In this document: positions 46,348 to 57,272 of the stretch, piece after piece
Position numbering within the stretch: position 1 is the first letter of the stretch
How the letters are laid out: the number at the start of each line of letters is the position of its first letter
Source of the DNA: Saccharophagus sp. K07
GTDB taxonomy: Bacteria; Pseudomonadota; Gammaproteobacteria; Pseudomonadales; Cellvibrionaceae
Direction of reading: 5' to 3'
DNA length: 64,000 nucleotides
Assembly (NCBI RefSeq): GCF_014336955.1
Contig: NZ_QRAI01000003.1
Coordinates: 248,001 to 312,000 of the forward strand
The notes under the pieces: model-generated
What the model saw: only the letters and a program-made list of their open reading frames with translations
Told to the model about the DNA's origin: nothing
Databases searched by the model: none
Translations under genes and position numbers: made by a program

Positions 46348-49300
46348 TCACGCCTTCTTAGGCTGCTTGTTGAGAAGCGATTCCATGGTCTTGAGCAGCA
46401 CTTCTTCCTGATAAGGTTTGCCGAGATATTCGTTAACCCCGATATTGAGCGCGTGCTGCCGGTGTTTGTCGCCAGTGCGTGAAGTAATCATGATGATCGG
46501 CAAATGGCGCAAACGGCTGGTTGAGCGCACGTTCTTCGCCACCTCGAAACCGTCCATACGCGGCATCTCGATATCGAGCAGCATCAAGTCCGGGATTTCT
46601 TCCTGCAGCACCTGCAGTGCATCCACACCATCTTTCGCCGTAATGACGTTGAAGCCTTCGCGTTCGAGGAAGCGGGTCATCACCTTGCGCACAGTCACCG
46701 AGTCGTCCACTACCATAATGGTTCGCTGCGACGGTTCGGTCTGCGGCAAATAAGCCTGGGGTTTTGCCGGAGCAGGCAAACTGCTGAGCGCGACTTCGCG
46801 CCGCACCAGGGCGTGCGGATCGAGAATCACCACCACAGAACCGTCGCCCATCACGGTAGCCCCGGACAAACCTTGCACAGCGGCGAACTGCGGGCCCAGG
46901 CTTTTCACCACAATTTCGCGGCTGCCCTGCAGACCATCCACTTGCAGCGCCATAGTGTGCTGCGCCGTGCGCACCAATATGACAGGCAGAGGTAAGACCT
47001 GGCCTTCCAGATTCGGCAAATGGTCGCGATCCAGCATGGTAGCCAGATAACGCACCTGATAATTCTCCCCGGCGTACTCGAAGCGCGCTTCGGGATGGCT
47101 GTAATAGTGTTCGAGCTCGAACGGGCTGACCCGTACGATACCTTCGATGGTGTTGAGAGGAATGGCGTAGGTCTCATTGCCCAGCTGTACCATCAACGCG
47201 CGGTTGACCGATACGGTGAACGGCAGGCGCACAGTGAACTGGGTGCCGACGCCCATCTTGGAGTCTATGACGATGGTGCCGCCGAGCTGCTTGATCTCCG
47301 CCGCTACCACGTCCATACCGACGCCACGGCCGGAAATATGGGTGACGTTTTCCGCCGTACTGAAGCCCGCCTGCAGAATAAACTGCATGACTTCGTGATC
47401 GCTGAGATTGGCATCCGCAGTCATCAGGCCGCGTTCAATCGCCTTGGCGCGCACTCGCGCCAAGTTGATACCGCGACCGTCGTCCGCCAGACGCAACAGA
47501 ATATCGCCACCCTCGCGGGCGAGGCTGAGCAGAATACGACCTGTTTCGGGTTTGCCTGCCGCTATGCGGTCGGTCGGCGTTTCGATACCGTGGTCGACCG
47601 CGTTGCGCAGCATATGCTCCAAAGGCGCGACCATACGCTCGAGTACCGAGCGATCCATTTCACCTTCGACGTTATCCAGCTCGAAATTGACGTGTTTGCC
47701 GAGCTCACCGGACACCTGCCGAACTATACGGCGCAGGCGCGGTACAAGGCGGGAGAAAGGCACCATGCGCGAGCGCATCAGACCTTCCTGCAACGCAGAG
47801 TTGATGCGCGACTGCTGCAACAGCAGGGTTTCGGCATCGCGGATCTTTTCGCTCAGAGTCGCTTTCAAGTCCACCAAGTCGGACGCCGACTCCATCAGCG
47901 AGCGGGTCAACTGCTGCAACTGGGAGTAGCGGTCCATCTCCAGCGGGTCGAAACCTTCGTGGCTCGCCATTTTTTCCTGGCGGAATAGAACCTGGGCTTC
48001 GGTTTCGATATCGAGACGGCGCAATTGTTCGTGCAAACGGCGCAAGGTGCCATCCACTTCGTCCACCGCACCGCTCAAATCGCTGATCTGCTGTTCCAGG
48101 CGGCCGCGGCTGATAGAGGTTTCGCCTGCGAGGTTGACCAATTCTTCCAGCAGGTCCGCGGAGACCTTGATCATCTCCTGCGAACCCTGGCGTTTGGTCG
48201 TTTGCGGCATGGCTGGTCCGCGCGGCGCCGGGGCCATAAAGTGGTCATCCAGGTCGTCGCCCTCATCCACCGGGCTGACCGCCTTAGCAACAGGCGCGCT
48301 GGGCACTTCCTCCGTGACTGGTGCTGCTTCCACGGCAGCGGACGGCGCAACTGGTTCTGCTGCTACAGGTGCTTTGACTGGCGGCGGCACGGCGGCAGAG
48401 GTCTTGATCGGCTCCGGTGGCGGCTCACCATCAAGCCGCGCTTTTACAGCGCGCACGCCGTTGAGCACTTGATCTTGATAGGCCAACAATTTTTGGAAAT
48501 AGGTGGGATCGCTCGATGGGTCGCTTGAGACAATCAAGAAGGATTCATAGTCGTGCGCGAGCTCGCCCAAGTTTTTCAGGCCTGCCAAGCGCGCACCACC
48601 CTTCAGGGTGTGCAGCGCACGCTTCATAGTGTCCGGAGCGTCGCGGTTATCCCAATTGGATTCCCAATCGTGGATCGCTTCGTCCATCTCCTCGATCAGC
48701 TCAAAAGCTTCGTCGAGGAAGATTTCCAGAATATCCGGATCGAAGTCCGCTTCGTCGATATAAGCGGTATCCAGTGTACTTGGGGCAAATGCCGCTGGCT
48801 GCACCACAGTCACCGGCGGTGGTTCCACATCTGCTGCGGTTTGCAGCACCTGTAGAGATTCAACCGGTTCAAAAACTTCTTCGGCAGCAGGTTCGTCCAC
48901 CTGTTGCTCCGCATCTGCCTGCGCTTCTGCGATCAGCTCTGGCTCTACCACATCCTCCAGAACGACTGGCTCTTCCTCTTGCAAAACGACAGCGTCTTCT
49001 TCGACTGACTGAAGATCCTGCTCCTCCGCCGGTTCGTCTGCAAATGCATCGTCTTCCACCGGCACATAGAGATCAGACGGCGTCTGCTCTTCTCCAGCAA
49101 AAAGCGGCTGCTCGGCAGAGATCTCCTGCTCCGCCAACAAGAACTCTTCTTCGTCCATCACGAAATCTTCCGCCGACAGATTGGAATCGTCGGGGATTTC
49201 GTTGGTTAAAATTGCAATTTGTGCAGAATCGTCAGCCAAATTGGCTTCTGCAACCAACCCTTCACTGGCTGACCAATGATCATTAGCGGCGAATGCTTGC

Positions 49301-52300
49301 TCCTCCTCTAATAGAGGTGCATCCGCACTGACCAATTCCTCCTCGGTTGCTTCAGCATCAAAGGACAGGCCATCAAACTCGCCAGCATCCGCGGATTCTT
49401 CATCCGCAATCAGGAAGTCGCCAGCAGTGAGCTCACCTTCACTGCTTTCTTCAGAGAAGTAGATCAGCTCTTCTTCATCCAGCGGCGTGTTTTCTTCCAG
49501 CAGGGTTTCTTCCACTGCCGCAACATCGGCGTCTGTTGCAATTTCGTCGGTAGCAGCAAATTGGTTATCGAACAGCAGCTCGGAGCTCGGCAGCTCTTCG
49601 CCGATCCAGCCGGCTTCCGCTGATTCTTGCTCTTCCGCCTGAGATTCCTCTTCGACCTGAGCTTCATCCGCTGGCACGTCTGCTTCTGCCAGCACTTCAG
49701 GCTGTTCGGCGAGGGTGTCGGTCAACAGGGTTTCCTGTGCCAGCCAGGGTTCTTCCGGCGTGGTTTCGCCAGCCGTTATTTCCGCCGCGGGAGTCAACTC
49801 TTCAGCGACGGTCTCTTCTGCTTCGGCAAGTTCAGCAGGTGCGGCTAACGCATCCAAACGGCTCTGCAGTTCGGCGGACAATGGCTGGATCGTCTGGCCA
49901 GCGGCGATCTGGTCCACCATATCGAGCAGTTTTTCATGCGCGGCAATGGTGACATCGAAGAAGTTGTCGTCACGCGGCAAACGTCCATCGAGCACCGCCT
50001 GATGTGCAGCCTGGAGCTGTTCAGCAAGCAGACTGACAGCTGGCAGATTCGCCTGCCGCGCACCTTCGCTCAGGGTGCGCAATTCATTCAGCAGCGGCGG
50101 CAATTCATTGTTGATAGCCTCTGGCTCATTGCGCCAGCGCGCCAGCAGCAGATCGGCGTCCAACAACAGGCGCATTTCCTCGGCCATAAAAATGGCGAGC
50201 ATGCGCGGGTCGACGGTTTTGTTTTCCCCTCCGCTGCTCTCTTTCAGGTGGATCAACGGCGCCAAGTGCAGCTCATAAAGCTCCTGCACCCGGGCGACAA
50301 ATTGTTCTTGCTTCGGCAACACCACCGGGCGGTGGCCGTAGATGCATTCCAGACCTTCGCGGGTATAAGCCGCCGCATCCTGCAACAACTGCAAAATGTC
50401 GTCGTCGATACGGATCTGGTAGCTGCGCAATTCTTTGATGAAGTTTTCCAGCGGCGCCATTATGGCCGCAACCGGAGCCACACCCGCCATATGAGCGCTG
50501 CCTTTCAGGGTGTGCAAAGCGCGTTGCAGTTGATCGGTCGGCGGCGTGTACAAAGGCGCAGCAGTGATCATATCCGCAATATATTCGTCCACCACCGCCA
50601 AGTGAGTGGTCGCTTCGGACGCAAAGATCTCCCACAAAACCTGGTCTTCGTTTTCTTCTTGAAGCACCGCTTCCTGTTCCGGCTCGGGCTCGACGGTTGG
50701 AGCTTCCGGAGTGAAATCCTGGTACTGGCTGGAGGAATCCAAAGCTGCAGGGAAGCGGCCCTGAGCCATCTCTTGCGCCCAATCGATGTACTGCTGACAG
50801 CGAACCGGGTCCGGGTGCGGACGGCGGTTTTTGAAGGCGTCGATCAATGCCGGCACAACCTTCAAAACGCGCTCAATCAAATGAATATGAGCGGGTTGAG
50901 CCGGGACGGTACGATCCAGTACTCGGTTGAGCATGTTTTCCACTGCCCAGGCGAGTTCACCTATGTCCTGGGCATCCACCATACGACCGCTGCCTTTGAG
51001 CGTGTGAAAGGCGCGCCGCACTGTGACCATGGCGTCTTCGTCGCCGAGATTGTCGGCCCAGCGCGGTACGTACTCTTCCAACGTGGCCAGAACGTCAGCC
51101 GCCTCTTCGATAAAGATATCGATGATCTCATCATCGATATCACTTTCGTTGTCTTCTTCAAGCTCTTCCGCCGTTACCAAACCTTCGGCAACCAGCGGCG
51201 GCGCCACCGCAGCGGCTGGCTCCTCTTCCGCTTGGTCTTCGACAATGCTTTCTTCTGCTGGAGCCGCCACAGGGGTGGGCGCGACCTCTGGTGCAGGAGC
51301 CGGTTCGCGCGCCACTGTCGCAGTCGGTTCCAGCAGTGGTTTACCGTTGACGGAATGACCCAACTGGGCGAGCGCCTCTTCGGCCAAATCCAGATACATA
51401 TCCAGATCGTCGCCGTGACCGCCGATCAGGCGCTCGAGGAAATAGTCGATACTGGCGATGGCTTCTGCCAGCGCTTGAAGCTCCCGGCCCGGCAGTGCTG
51501 GGCGGTGGGACAGCTGATCGCGGATATAAACACTGCAGGCTTCGGCAATCGCCGCCGGGCGCGGCAGCGGTACCATCAGCAGACCGCCCTGGACGTGGTG
51601 AAGCGTCTCCACCGCGCGCGGCAAGTTGCTGGTGTTCCATTGATTGGACATGGCTTCGACGATGGTTTCCTTGACCGTCTCCATGCCCGCGCGGCATTCC
51701 ACCAACACCGCGTGTTTGGCCGCGTCGATTTCCACCTCGCGCTCGTCGAGGTTGGCGTAATCGGTCGTTTTGCCCGCGCCTTTGGCGATGGCTTCCAAAC
51801 GGTTTTCCAGGGTGGCAAGGCCGTTGGCGATATCAATCAGCTCGCTGTCGCCGAATTTGCCCGCACTGCGGATACGCGCCAATGCGTCGTACTGCTGCAT
51901 GCACTGCTTGCGCATTTCGCCAATACCGAGCACCGCCAGGGTATCGCCAATGCGTTTGATGATCGGCAGCATTTCTTCCAGGTCGCTCAAACCGCCCTGG
52001 CCGGACAGAGCCAAGTCCAACAGGTGTTTGCAGGTGTTGAGTTCATCCTGCAGGGCCACCACCACAGCACGGATGGCGTCGGGTTCGGGGGGAGAAATAA
52101 GACCTTTGCGCATTTGCGCGCGGGTGGAGGTTCCGCCGAGCAAGGCGCCGTCCAGACCGTAGCGCTGTTTGACCTCAGCGACCCGCGAGCCGCCGTCTTC
52201 CGCCTGGGCGACGTAGTACAACAGGTTGCGCAGCAGGCCTTCCTTCGGCGGCGCATCCAGCGCAGCGACGCCGTGTTCCTCCAGCACGCGCAATTCACGC

Positions 52301-53028
52301 GCGAGCTGACGCAGCAGTCCGCGCACCGCAATACTCAATTCCACATCGTCGCGCACCAGCGCTTCCAAAAGTGCAGCTGCTGCCTGCCACAAAGGATGGG
52401 CAGCCGTGCCGCGGCTGACGCCTTCGGCACGCACCAGCACCTTGTCGAGATAGGTGAGGTTTTCGTCGATCTTCACCCCGCGCAGTACGCTGGCGGCGGC
52501 GTATTGATACATTTCGCGCAGCTTTTTGAAGACTTCGCGCAGTTTGGCTTTGTCCTGCAGGATCGGATGGCGCTCACCGCGAATCTCGGCGAGGCTGGAC
52601 AGATCCGGACTGAACAGATTGGTCTCACTCAAATAGCTCTGCTTGCGCACCGCGCGCAAATCGTTGAGCAGAGGTAGTACCACGCTGGGGTGGTCGTCGT
52701 GGTGGACTTTGACTTGATCAAGATACAGAGGTAACTGCAACAGGGAGCGCATCAGCGCTTCCTGAGCTTCTTTTTCATTGGTGACCTGGCCGTGCATCAA
52801 CGCTTCGGCTAAGGCTTCCATCTCTTCTGCGAAGAGTGAAGCCCCGTGGAATTGCACCATTTGCAGCGAGCCGTGCACTTGGTGAATGTGAGTCAGGCAG
52901 AAACGTATCCGCGCCGTATCGCGAGGGTCCTCAACGTAGGCCTCCAAAGACTGTCGCGCGTCCTTGAGGGTTTCGCCGATTTCGCCAATCACCCAATCGA
53001 GGGCGGCGTAGTTACGTTTATCTCCCAT
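46348..53028 (-). CDS. chpA: ChpA hybrid histidine kinase of the twitching pathway
   Basis: This is the 2226-residue core kinase of the type IV pilus chemosensory system. Hpt or Hpt-like domains are centred near residues 51 (HIHQVHGSL), 478 (HHVQGGL), 673 (FHTLKGSG), 839 (LHTLKGSA) and 1470 (LHTLKGGA); the first two have poor matches. A long acidic low-complexity linker spans about residues 1090-1420. The kinase dimerisation domain follows, with N-box LRNAVDHGIETP (near 1809) and G-box GRGVGMDVV (near 1906), then a CheW domain, and a C-terminal receiver (VVDDSVTVRKV near 2105 with acceptor aspartate in LMLLDIEMP near 2152). P. aeruginosa ChpA is similar but with more Hpt-type domains. It phosphorylates PilG and PilH. 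Confidence 0.95.
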   Translation of the reverse strand: MGDKRNYAALDWVIGEIGETLKDARQSLEAYVEDPRDTARIRFCLTHIHQVHGSLQMVQFHGASLFAEEMEALAEALMHGQVTNEKEAQEALMRSLLQLPLYLDQVKVHHDDHPSVVLPLLNDLRAVRKQSYLSETNLFSPDLSSLAEIRGERHPILQDKAKLREVFKKLREMYQYAAASVLRGVKIDENLTYLDKVLVRAEGVSRGTAAHPLWQAAAALLEALVRDDVELSIAVRGLLRQLARELRVLEEHGVAALDAPPKEGLLRNLLYYVAQAEDGGSRVAEVKQRYGLDGALLGGTSTRAQMRKGLISPPEPDAIRAVVVALQDELNTCKHLLDLALSGQGGLSDLEEMLPIIKRIGDTLAVLGIGEMRKQCMQQYDALARIRSAGKFGDSELIDIANGLATLENRLEAIAKGAGKTTDYANLDEREVEIDAAKHAVLVECRAGMETVKETIVEAMSNQWNTSNLPRAVETLHHVQGGLLMVPLPRPAAIAEACSVYIRDQLSHRPALPGRELQALAEAIASIDYFLERLIGGHGDDLDMYLDLAEEALAQLGHSVNGKPLLEPTATVAREPAPAPEVAPTPVAAPAEESIVEDQAEEEPAAAVAPPLVAEGLVTAEELEEDNESDIDDEIIDIFIEEAADVLATLEEYVPRWADNLGDEDAMVTVRRAFHTLKGSGRMVDAQDIGELAWAVENMLNRVLDRTVPAQPAHIHLIERVLKVVPALIDAFKNRRPHPDPVRCQQYIDWAQEMAQGRFPAALDSSSQYQDFTPEAPTVEPEPEQEAVLQEENEDQVLWEIFASEATTHLAVVDEYIADMITAAPLYTPPTDQLQRALHTLKGSAHMAGVAPVAAIMAPLENFIKELRSYQIRIDDDILQLLQDAAAYTREGLECIYGHRPVVLPKQEQFVARVQELYELHLAPLIHLKESSGGENKTVDPRMLAIFMAEEMRLLLDADLLLARWRNEPEAINNELPPLLNELRTLSEGARQANLPAVSLLAEQLQAAHQAVLDGRLPRDDNFFDVTIAAHEKLLDMVDQIAAGQTIQPLSAELQSRLDALAAPAELAEAEETVAEELTPAAEITAGETTPEEPWLAQETLLTDTLAEQPEVLAEADVPADEAQVEEESQAEEQESAEAGWIGEELPSSELLFDNQFAATDEIATDADVAAVEETLLEENTPLDEEELIYFSEESSEGELTAGDFLIADEESADAGEFDGLSFDAEATEEELVSADAPLLEEEQAFAANDHWSASEGLVAEANLADDSAQIAILTNEIPDDSNLSAEDFVMDEEEFLLAEQEISAEQPLFAGEEQTPSDLYVPVEDDAFADEPAEEQDLQSVEEDAVVLQEEEPVVLEDVVEPELIAEAQADAEQQVDEPAAEEVFEPVESLQVLQTAADVEPPPVTVVQPAAFAPSTLDTAYIDEADFDPDILEIFLDEAFELIEEMDEAIHDWESNWDNRDAPDTMKRALHTLKGGARLAGLKNLGELAHDYESFLIVSSDPSSDPTYFQKLLAYQDQVLNGVRAVKARLDGEPPPEPIKTSAAVPPPVKAPVAAEPVAPSAAVEAAPVTEEVPSAPVAKAVSPVDEGDDLDDHFMAPAPRGPAMPQTTKRQGSQEMIKVSADLLEELVNLAGETSISRGRLEQQISDLSGAVDEVDGTLRRLHEQLRRLDIETEAQVLFRQEKMASHEGFDPLEMDRYSQLQQLTRSLMESASDLVDLKATLSEKIRDAETLLLQQSRINSALQEGLMRSRMVPFSRLVPRLRRIVRQVSGELGKHVNFELDNVEGEMDRSVLERMVAPLEHMLRNAVDHGIETPTDRIAAGKPETGRILLSLAREGGDILLRLADDGRGINLARVRAKAIERGLMTADANLSDHEVMQFILQAGFSTAENVTHISGRGVGMDVVAAEIKQLGGTIVIDSKMGVGTQFTVRLPFTVSVNRALMVQLGNETYAIPLNTIEGIVRVSPFELEHYYSHPEARFEYAGENYQVRYLATMLDRDHLPNLEGQVLPLPVILVRTAQHTMALQVDGLQGSREIVVKSLGPQFAAVQGLSGATVMGDGSVVVILDPHALVRREVALSSLPAPAKPQAYLPQTEPSQRTIMVVDDSVTVRKVMTRFLEREGFNVITAKDGVDALQVLQEEIPDLMLLDIEMPRMDGFEVAKNVRSTSRLRHLPIIMITSRTGDKHRQHALNIGVNEYLGKPYQEEVLLKTMESLLNKQPKKA

Positions 53029-53137
53029 TGCGGAGTCCTGTTCTATTTATGTACGTAGCCGGCACATCAGCTACGGCTATCTATTTATACGACTGATACG
53101 ACCAAACGCGCCGGGCATACCCCAAACGCCGCCTCGG

Positions 53138-53998
53138 TTAAGTGTGGATGTACGCCTGCACGCCATCCGCCGCGACTCGCTTCATGTCGGGGTGGGTCCA
53201 ATCCACCACTTCCCCAAGACCAATAACCAAAATACCGCCGGGTTTCAGGCGCGCCACAAACGCATTGAGTATTTGCTCGCGCAGCCAGCGGCGGAAATAC
53301 ACCAGCAGGTTTTGACAAAAAATGGCGTCTACCTGGATGACTGGCATTTCGTTGATATTCAGCACGTTGCCATGGGTGAAACAGATGCGGTCCCGGAGCA
53401 GGGACGAGATCTGATACTGGTTATCCGCCACCTGCAGGAAATATCTCTGGCGATAATTGTCGTCCACCATCTGCACCTTGCGCGCTCCGTAGATACCGGC
53501 GCGGGCTACGCCCAAAGCCGCCCGGCTGATATCAGTCCCTGTAATCGCATAACGCGGCTCTAAACCTGCGTTCTGGTAGGCATCGCTCATCACCATGGCG
53601 AGAGAGTAAGGTTCCTCGCCGGATGAACAACCGATACTCCACAAATCAAAAGCAGCGCTGCTGCCGTCACCGGCTTTGACCCGCTGCAAGTGGGCGGCGA
53701 CATGCCGTCCGACAAAATCGATCGAGGGGCGATGGCGGAAAAAACTGGTTTCATTAACCACCAGACGATCCACCAACAAGCTCCACTCCACCATCCCTGC
53801 GACGCCGTCCACCACGCGCTGGTAGTACTCGCCATAATCACTGTAGCCCAGCTCGCGCATACGCATCGCAACTTGCGTCTGCAGGAAAACCTTCTTCTGC
53901 TCGCCTAGATAAATGCCCGCACGTTCCTCCAGCAGCTTGCTCCACAAAGCAAATTGCGCGTCAGATAACGCAGGAACGGATTGTAGGGACCAAACCAT
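53138..53998 (-). CDS. pilK: PilK methyltransferase (CheR type)
   Basis: The 286-residue enzyme methylates PilJ with S-adenosylmethionine. CheR motifs are visible: LVVNETSFFRH, the SAM-binding WSIGCSSGEEPYSLAM, the TGTDISRAALGVAR, and IFCQNLLVYF. It lies 17 bases after pilJ. Confidence 0.92.
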   Translation of the reverse strand: MVWSLQSVPALSDAQFALWSKLLEERAGIYLGEQKKVFLQTQVAMRMRELGYSDYGEYYQRVVDGVAGMVEWSLLVDRLVVNETSFFRHRPSIDFVGRHVAAHLQRVKAGDGSSAAFDLWSIGCSSGEEPYSLAMVMSDAYQNAGLEPRYAITGTDISRAALGVARAGIYGARKVQMVDDNYRQRYFLQVADNQYQISSLLRDRICFTHGNVLNINEMPVIQVDAIFCQNLLVYFRRWLREQILNAFVARLKPGGILVIGLGEVVDWTHPDMKRVAADGVQAYIHT

Positions 53999-54015
53999 AG
54001 GTTATACCCGGGGCA

Positions 54016-56184
54016 TCACCCTCTGGCACGGCTGGTTTTGGGTGCAGCCTCCGCATCATCTCCGTCCAGAGCCAATGCTTCTTCAGTATCACGAGCAAAA
54101 CGCGAGCGGCCGGCCGAAGGCACCACCGCAAAGTCATCAGCACTCAATTCCGGTTCAACCGCGGCCATTTCTTCCGGCAGTTTGAAGCCCGCAACCGACT
54201 CACGCAGCTTGATCGCCATATTGGCCAGGTTTCCGATCGCTGCTGCAGTGGCGCTGGTACCGGCGGATGTCTGTGAAGTGATCTCTTGAATCACATTCAT
54301 GGTATTGGAGATATGGCCCGCAGATGCCGCCTGCTGGCGCGCTGCGTTGGAGATGTTCTGAATCAATTCCGCCAGGTTGGCGGATACGGTTTCGATTTCT
54401 TCCAAAGCCACACCGGCGTCCTGCGCCAGGCGTGCACCGCGCACCACTTCTGCGGTGGTCTGCTCCATGGAGATAACCGCTTCGTTGGTGTCGTTCTGAA
54501 TGGTTTTTACCAGCGCCTCGATCTGCTTGGTCGCTGTTGCTGAACGTTCTGCAAGACGCTGAACCTCGTCCGCTACCACCGCAAAACCGCGGCCCGCATC
54601 ACCGGCCATAGATGCCTGGATCGCCGCGTTCAAAGCGAGGATGTTGGTCTGATCTGCGATGTCGTTAATCAAGCTCACGATATCGCCGATCTCTTGTGAC
54701 GATTCACCCAGACGCTTGATCCGCTTGGAGGTCTCTTGAATCTGTTCACGAATGGTATCCATGCCGTGGATAGTGTTCTGTACCACCTTGGCGCCGTTGT
54801 TGGCGATGGATACCGAGCGCTCCGCTACCCCGGCAGACTCAGCCGCGTTGGCAGAAACCTGGTCGATGGTGACCGCCATTTCGTTCACCGCCGCAGAAGC
54901 CCCGGCAATTTCTTGGGCTTGGTGCTCAGAGGCTTCGGCCAGATGCAGTGCGGTTTGCTGCGTTTCCAAAGCGGCTGCGGCCACTTTCGCTGATGTTTCG
55001 TTAATGCGCGATACCAGAACCCGCAACTGGTCAATGGTGTAGTTGATGGAGTCGGCGATCGCCCCGGTGAAATCCTCGGTTACAGTCGCGGTGGTGGTCA
55101 GGTCACCATCCGCCAGGTCGGCCAGCTCGTCGAGCAGACGCAAAATCGCGTTCTGGTTGCGTTCGTTGGTTTCTGCCGTCGCTTTCAAGCGGCGGTTGGT
55201 GGCGACGTTCAACTGCCAGCCAATCATGATCAGGATGATCAAGGCGAGACCACCGGCGATCAGCAGCGTAGTGTTATTGGCACGACGGGTATTGGGCAGC
55301 GCGTCGATGCGTTCATTCAACTCGCCGAGCCGCTCGAGCAAAAGGGGCGTGCCGTCAAGAATGGAGTTGGTCGCTTGGCGAGCACTGAACAGGGCGGGCG
55401 ATTTTTCAAAGATGTCGCGCACCGAACCGCTAACGAAGGCAAACAATTCGGTAATGCGCTGCAGGCTTTCCACTGCATCTGGATCCGCTACTTTGGTAAT
55501 CCCCATGGTGGGATCACCTTTCTTCATGGCTTCCAATACCTTGCCGAAGCGGTTGGCGTCGATATTGAACTCGTCTGCGGCTTTATCCGCATCCAGACCG
55601 CCGCGCAGCATTTTGTCGACGTTACGACCGATACGCTCAGCAAACCAGGATTGGCGCTGCGCCATGGAAACCTGCTCTGCGGGAGCGCGGTTTTCCAGCA
55701 GGATTTCCACGATGTTGTCGTGCTCCGCCTGCAGCTGGGGAAGCGCTTCGTTCAAGGTAGTTGCCACATCGTGCATCAGGATGATCGCAGCTTCGTTTTC
55801 CGTAATCACCTGGGAGTTTTCCCGCACCCGGCTCCACACACCTTCGTAGGAGGTCATTTCTTTGTTGAGAGCAGTTTTGGTCGGCGCGTCGCCGCCTTTG
55901 AATTGGTTCCACGTGTTATCCATTCGCGAAACCAGGCGTGACAGCCTTTCGAAAGCCTGTTTGTTACCCGCAGTGGCGTCCCGGGAAAGAGAGGTCAGCT
56001 GATAGGACGACGCCCGCAACTCCGCCACTAATTCGCGTAAATGCTGGTCTTTGTCTGAATAAGCCAGCAGCTGGGCGACGATAAAGCCCATCACCACGAC
56101 GCAGCCGAGCAAAAGTAAGATCAATACCGCCAGTACCGGGTTTTCTTTGACCCGCGAAAAAAGGCCACCTGATCGAGTTTTCAT
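54016..56184 (-). CDS. pilJ: PilJ methyl-accepting protein
   Basis: A 722-residue receptor with a first transmembrane helix (residues about 15-40: [24 protein letters not shown]), a periplasmic PilJ-type helical domain, a second helix (near 305: [20 protein letters not shown]), HAMP-like region, and a signalling hairpin with [40 protein letters not shown] (near 528). It senses surface contact or pilin and controls ChpA. It is the only classical receptor within this cluster. Confidence 0.94.
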   Translation of the reverse strand: MKTRSGGLFSRVKENPVLAVLILLLLGCVVVMGFIVAQLLAYSDKDQHLRELVAELRASSYQLTSLSRDATAGNKQAFERLSRLVSRMDNTWNQFKGGDAPTKTALNKEMTSYEGVWSRVRENSQVITENEAAIILMHDVATTLNEALPQLQAEHDNIVEILLENRAPAEQVSMAQRQSWFAERIGRNVDKMLRGGLDADKAADEFNIDANRFGKVLEAMKKGDPTMGITKVADPDAVESLQRITELFAFVSGSVRDIFEKSPALFSARQATNSILDGTPLLLERLGELNERIDALPNTRRANNTTLLIAGGLALIILIMIGWQLNVATNRRLKATAETNERNQNAILRLLDELADLADGDLTTTATVTEDFTGAIADSINYTIDQLRVLVSRINETSAKVAAAALETQQTALHLAEASEHQAQEIAGASAAVNEMAVTIDQVSANAAESAGVAERSVSIANNGAKVVQNTIHGMDTIREQIQETSKRIKRLGESSQEIGDIVSLINDIADQTNILALNAAIQASMAGDAGRGFAVVADEVQRLAERSATATKQIEALVKTIQNDTNEAVISMEQTTAEVVRGARLAQDAGVALEEIETVSANLAELIQNISNAARQQAASAGHISNTMNVIQEITSQTSAGTSATAAAIGNLANMAIKLRESVAGFKLPEEMAAVEPELSADDFAVVPSAGRSRFARDTEEALALDGDDAEAAPKTSRARG

Positions 56185-56291
56185 AGGACGCTCCCGAGTG
56201 AATCAATCATCCGGCGTGCACATATGCAACTCGTGCGCACCGAAAAAAAACTGTCTGTCGAGCCGTAGGGCTCATAAACCTTAAACTGCAT

Positions 56292-56834
56292 CTAACTGAG
56301 CGCTGCGTTTGCGAAACGAGGATCCTGCAGCAGCGACGGAATATTCATGACTGCCCAAGAATTGCCGACCGCATCGGTGTAGGCACCTTGGACAATAGAC
56401 TGGACGGCATCTGGAATATCGGTTGCTTGTTCGCTGTATCGCTCGGAAGTGAAGTGCTGCATCCCGTAGGCTTGGTCGACGATCAGTCCGCTGTAATAGT
56501 TATTGCTGTCTACCACCAAAACCCGGTGTTGTTTGCGCTGCGTGCTGGTCACACCGCCAAAAAACTGTGCCATATCAAATAAAGGCAAAAGGCGACCGCG
56601 CACATTTGCCAACCCTACGACCCAAGGCTGCACACCAGGCAAACGCGTCGACGGCGGCACCTCCAGCATCTCGGCAATCTGCCCCAGCGGTACGACGAAC
56701 CGTTGGTTCAACAACGAGAAGCCAATACCGCTCCACCGCGGAGAAGCATTAACTTGGGCTGGCAGGGCCTTGGCGTGTTTTTTACTGAGTTCGGCAAGTT
56801 CAACGAGCGCCTGAAAGGCAGCTTCTTGTGACAT
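56292..56834 (-). CDS. pilI: PilI CheW-like adaptor
   Basis: The 180-residue protein has the CheW fold (GIGFSLLNQRFVVPLGQIAEML, LPGVQPWVVGLANVRGRLLPLFDMAQF) and connects PilJ to ChpA. It is 12 bases downstream of pilH in the same operon. Confidence 0.93.
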   Translation of the reverse strand: MSQEAAFQALVELAELSKKHAKALPAQVNASPRWSGIGFSLLNQRFVVPLGQIAEMLEVPPSTRLPGVQPWVVGLANVRGRLLPLFDMAQFFGGVTSTQRKQHRVLVVDSNNYYSGLIVDQAYGMQHFTSERYSEQATDIPDAVQSIVQGAYTDAVGNSWAVMNIPSLLQDPRFANAALS

Positions 56835-56846
56835 ATATCCCTGCGC

Positions 56847-57209
56847 TTATCGACACAATTGATTGATGGCTTTGATCAGCTCCGCTTCGTTAACGGGTTT
56901 GGTCAAATAATGTTTCGCCCCTTGGCGCATCCCCCAGACGCGATCCGTTTCCTGGTCTTTCGTGGTGACTATGATGACCGGAATGGACGACGTTTCCTGA
57001 GCACGGCTCAATTGCCGAGTGGCCTGAAACCCATTCAAGCCCGGCATAACTACATCCATTAATACGATATCCGGCAATTCCCGTCGCGCTTTCTCCACGC
57101 CTTCCTCACCATTGGCGGCACTGGACACTGTATGTCCATGCTTCTCCAACATGCTCGTCAGCTTGTGGGTTTCGGTCGGAGAATCGTCCACAATCAATAC
57201 TCTTGCCAT
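56847..57209 (-). CDS. pilH: PilH response regulator
   Basis: The 120-residue single-domain receiver has ILIVDDSPTETHKL-like acidic pocket, acceptor aspartate in DIVLMDVVMPGLNG, and TTKDQETD plus KPVN near the end. PilH is thought to favour PilT-driven retraction or quench phosphate from PilG. It lies 63 bases after pilG. Confidence 0.94.
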   Translation of the reverse strand: MARVLIVDDSPTETHKLTSMLEKHGHTVSSAANGEEGVEKARRELPDIVLMDVVMPGLNGFQATRQLSRAQETSSIPVIIVTTKDQETDRVWGMRQGAKHYLTKPVNEAELIKAINQLCR

Positions 57210-57272
57210 AGCTCCCCAGAACCTCTAAGAAACGCTCTCAAAATTCATTATGTTGAGAAAATTCGCGCCAGC

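Noticed and set aside
49936-52677. A 913-codon plus-strand frame within chpA
   Set aside because: It is antisense to well-supported ChpA domains. Long antisense frames are common opposite GC-rich coding sequence, and its translation has no recognisable motif.
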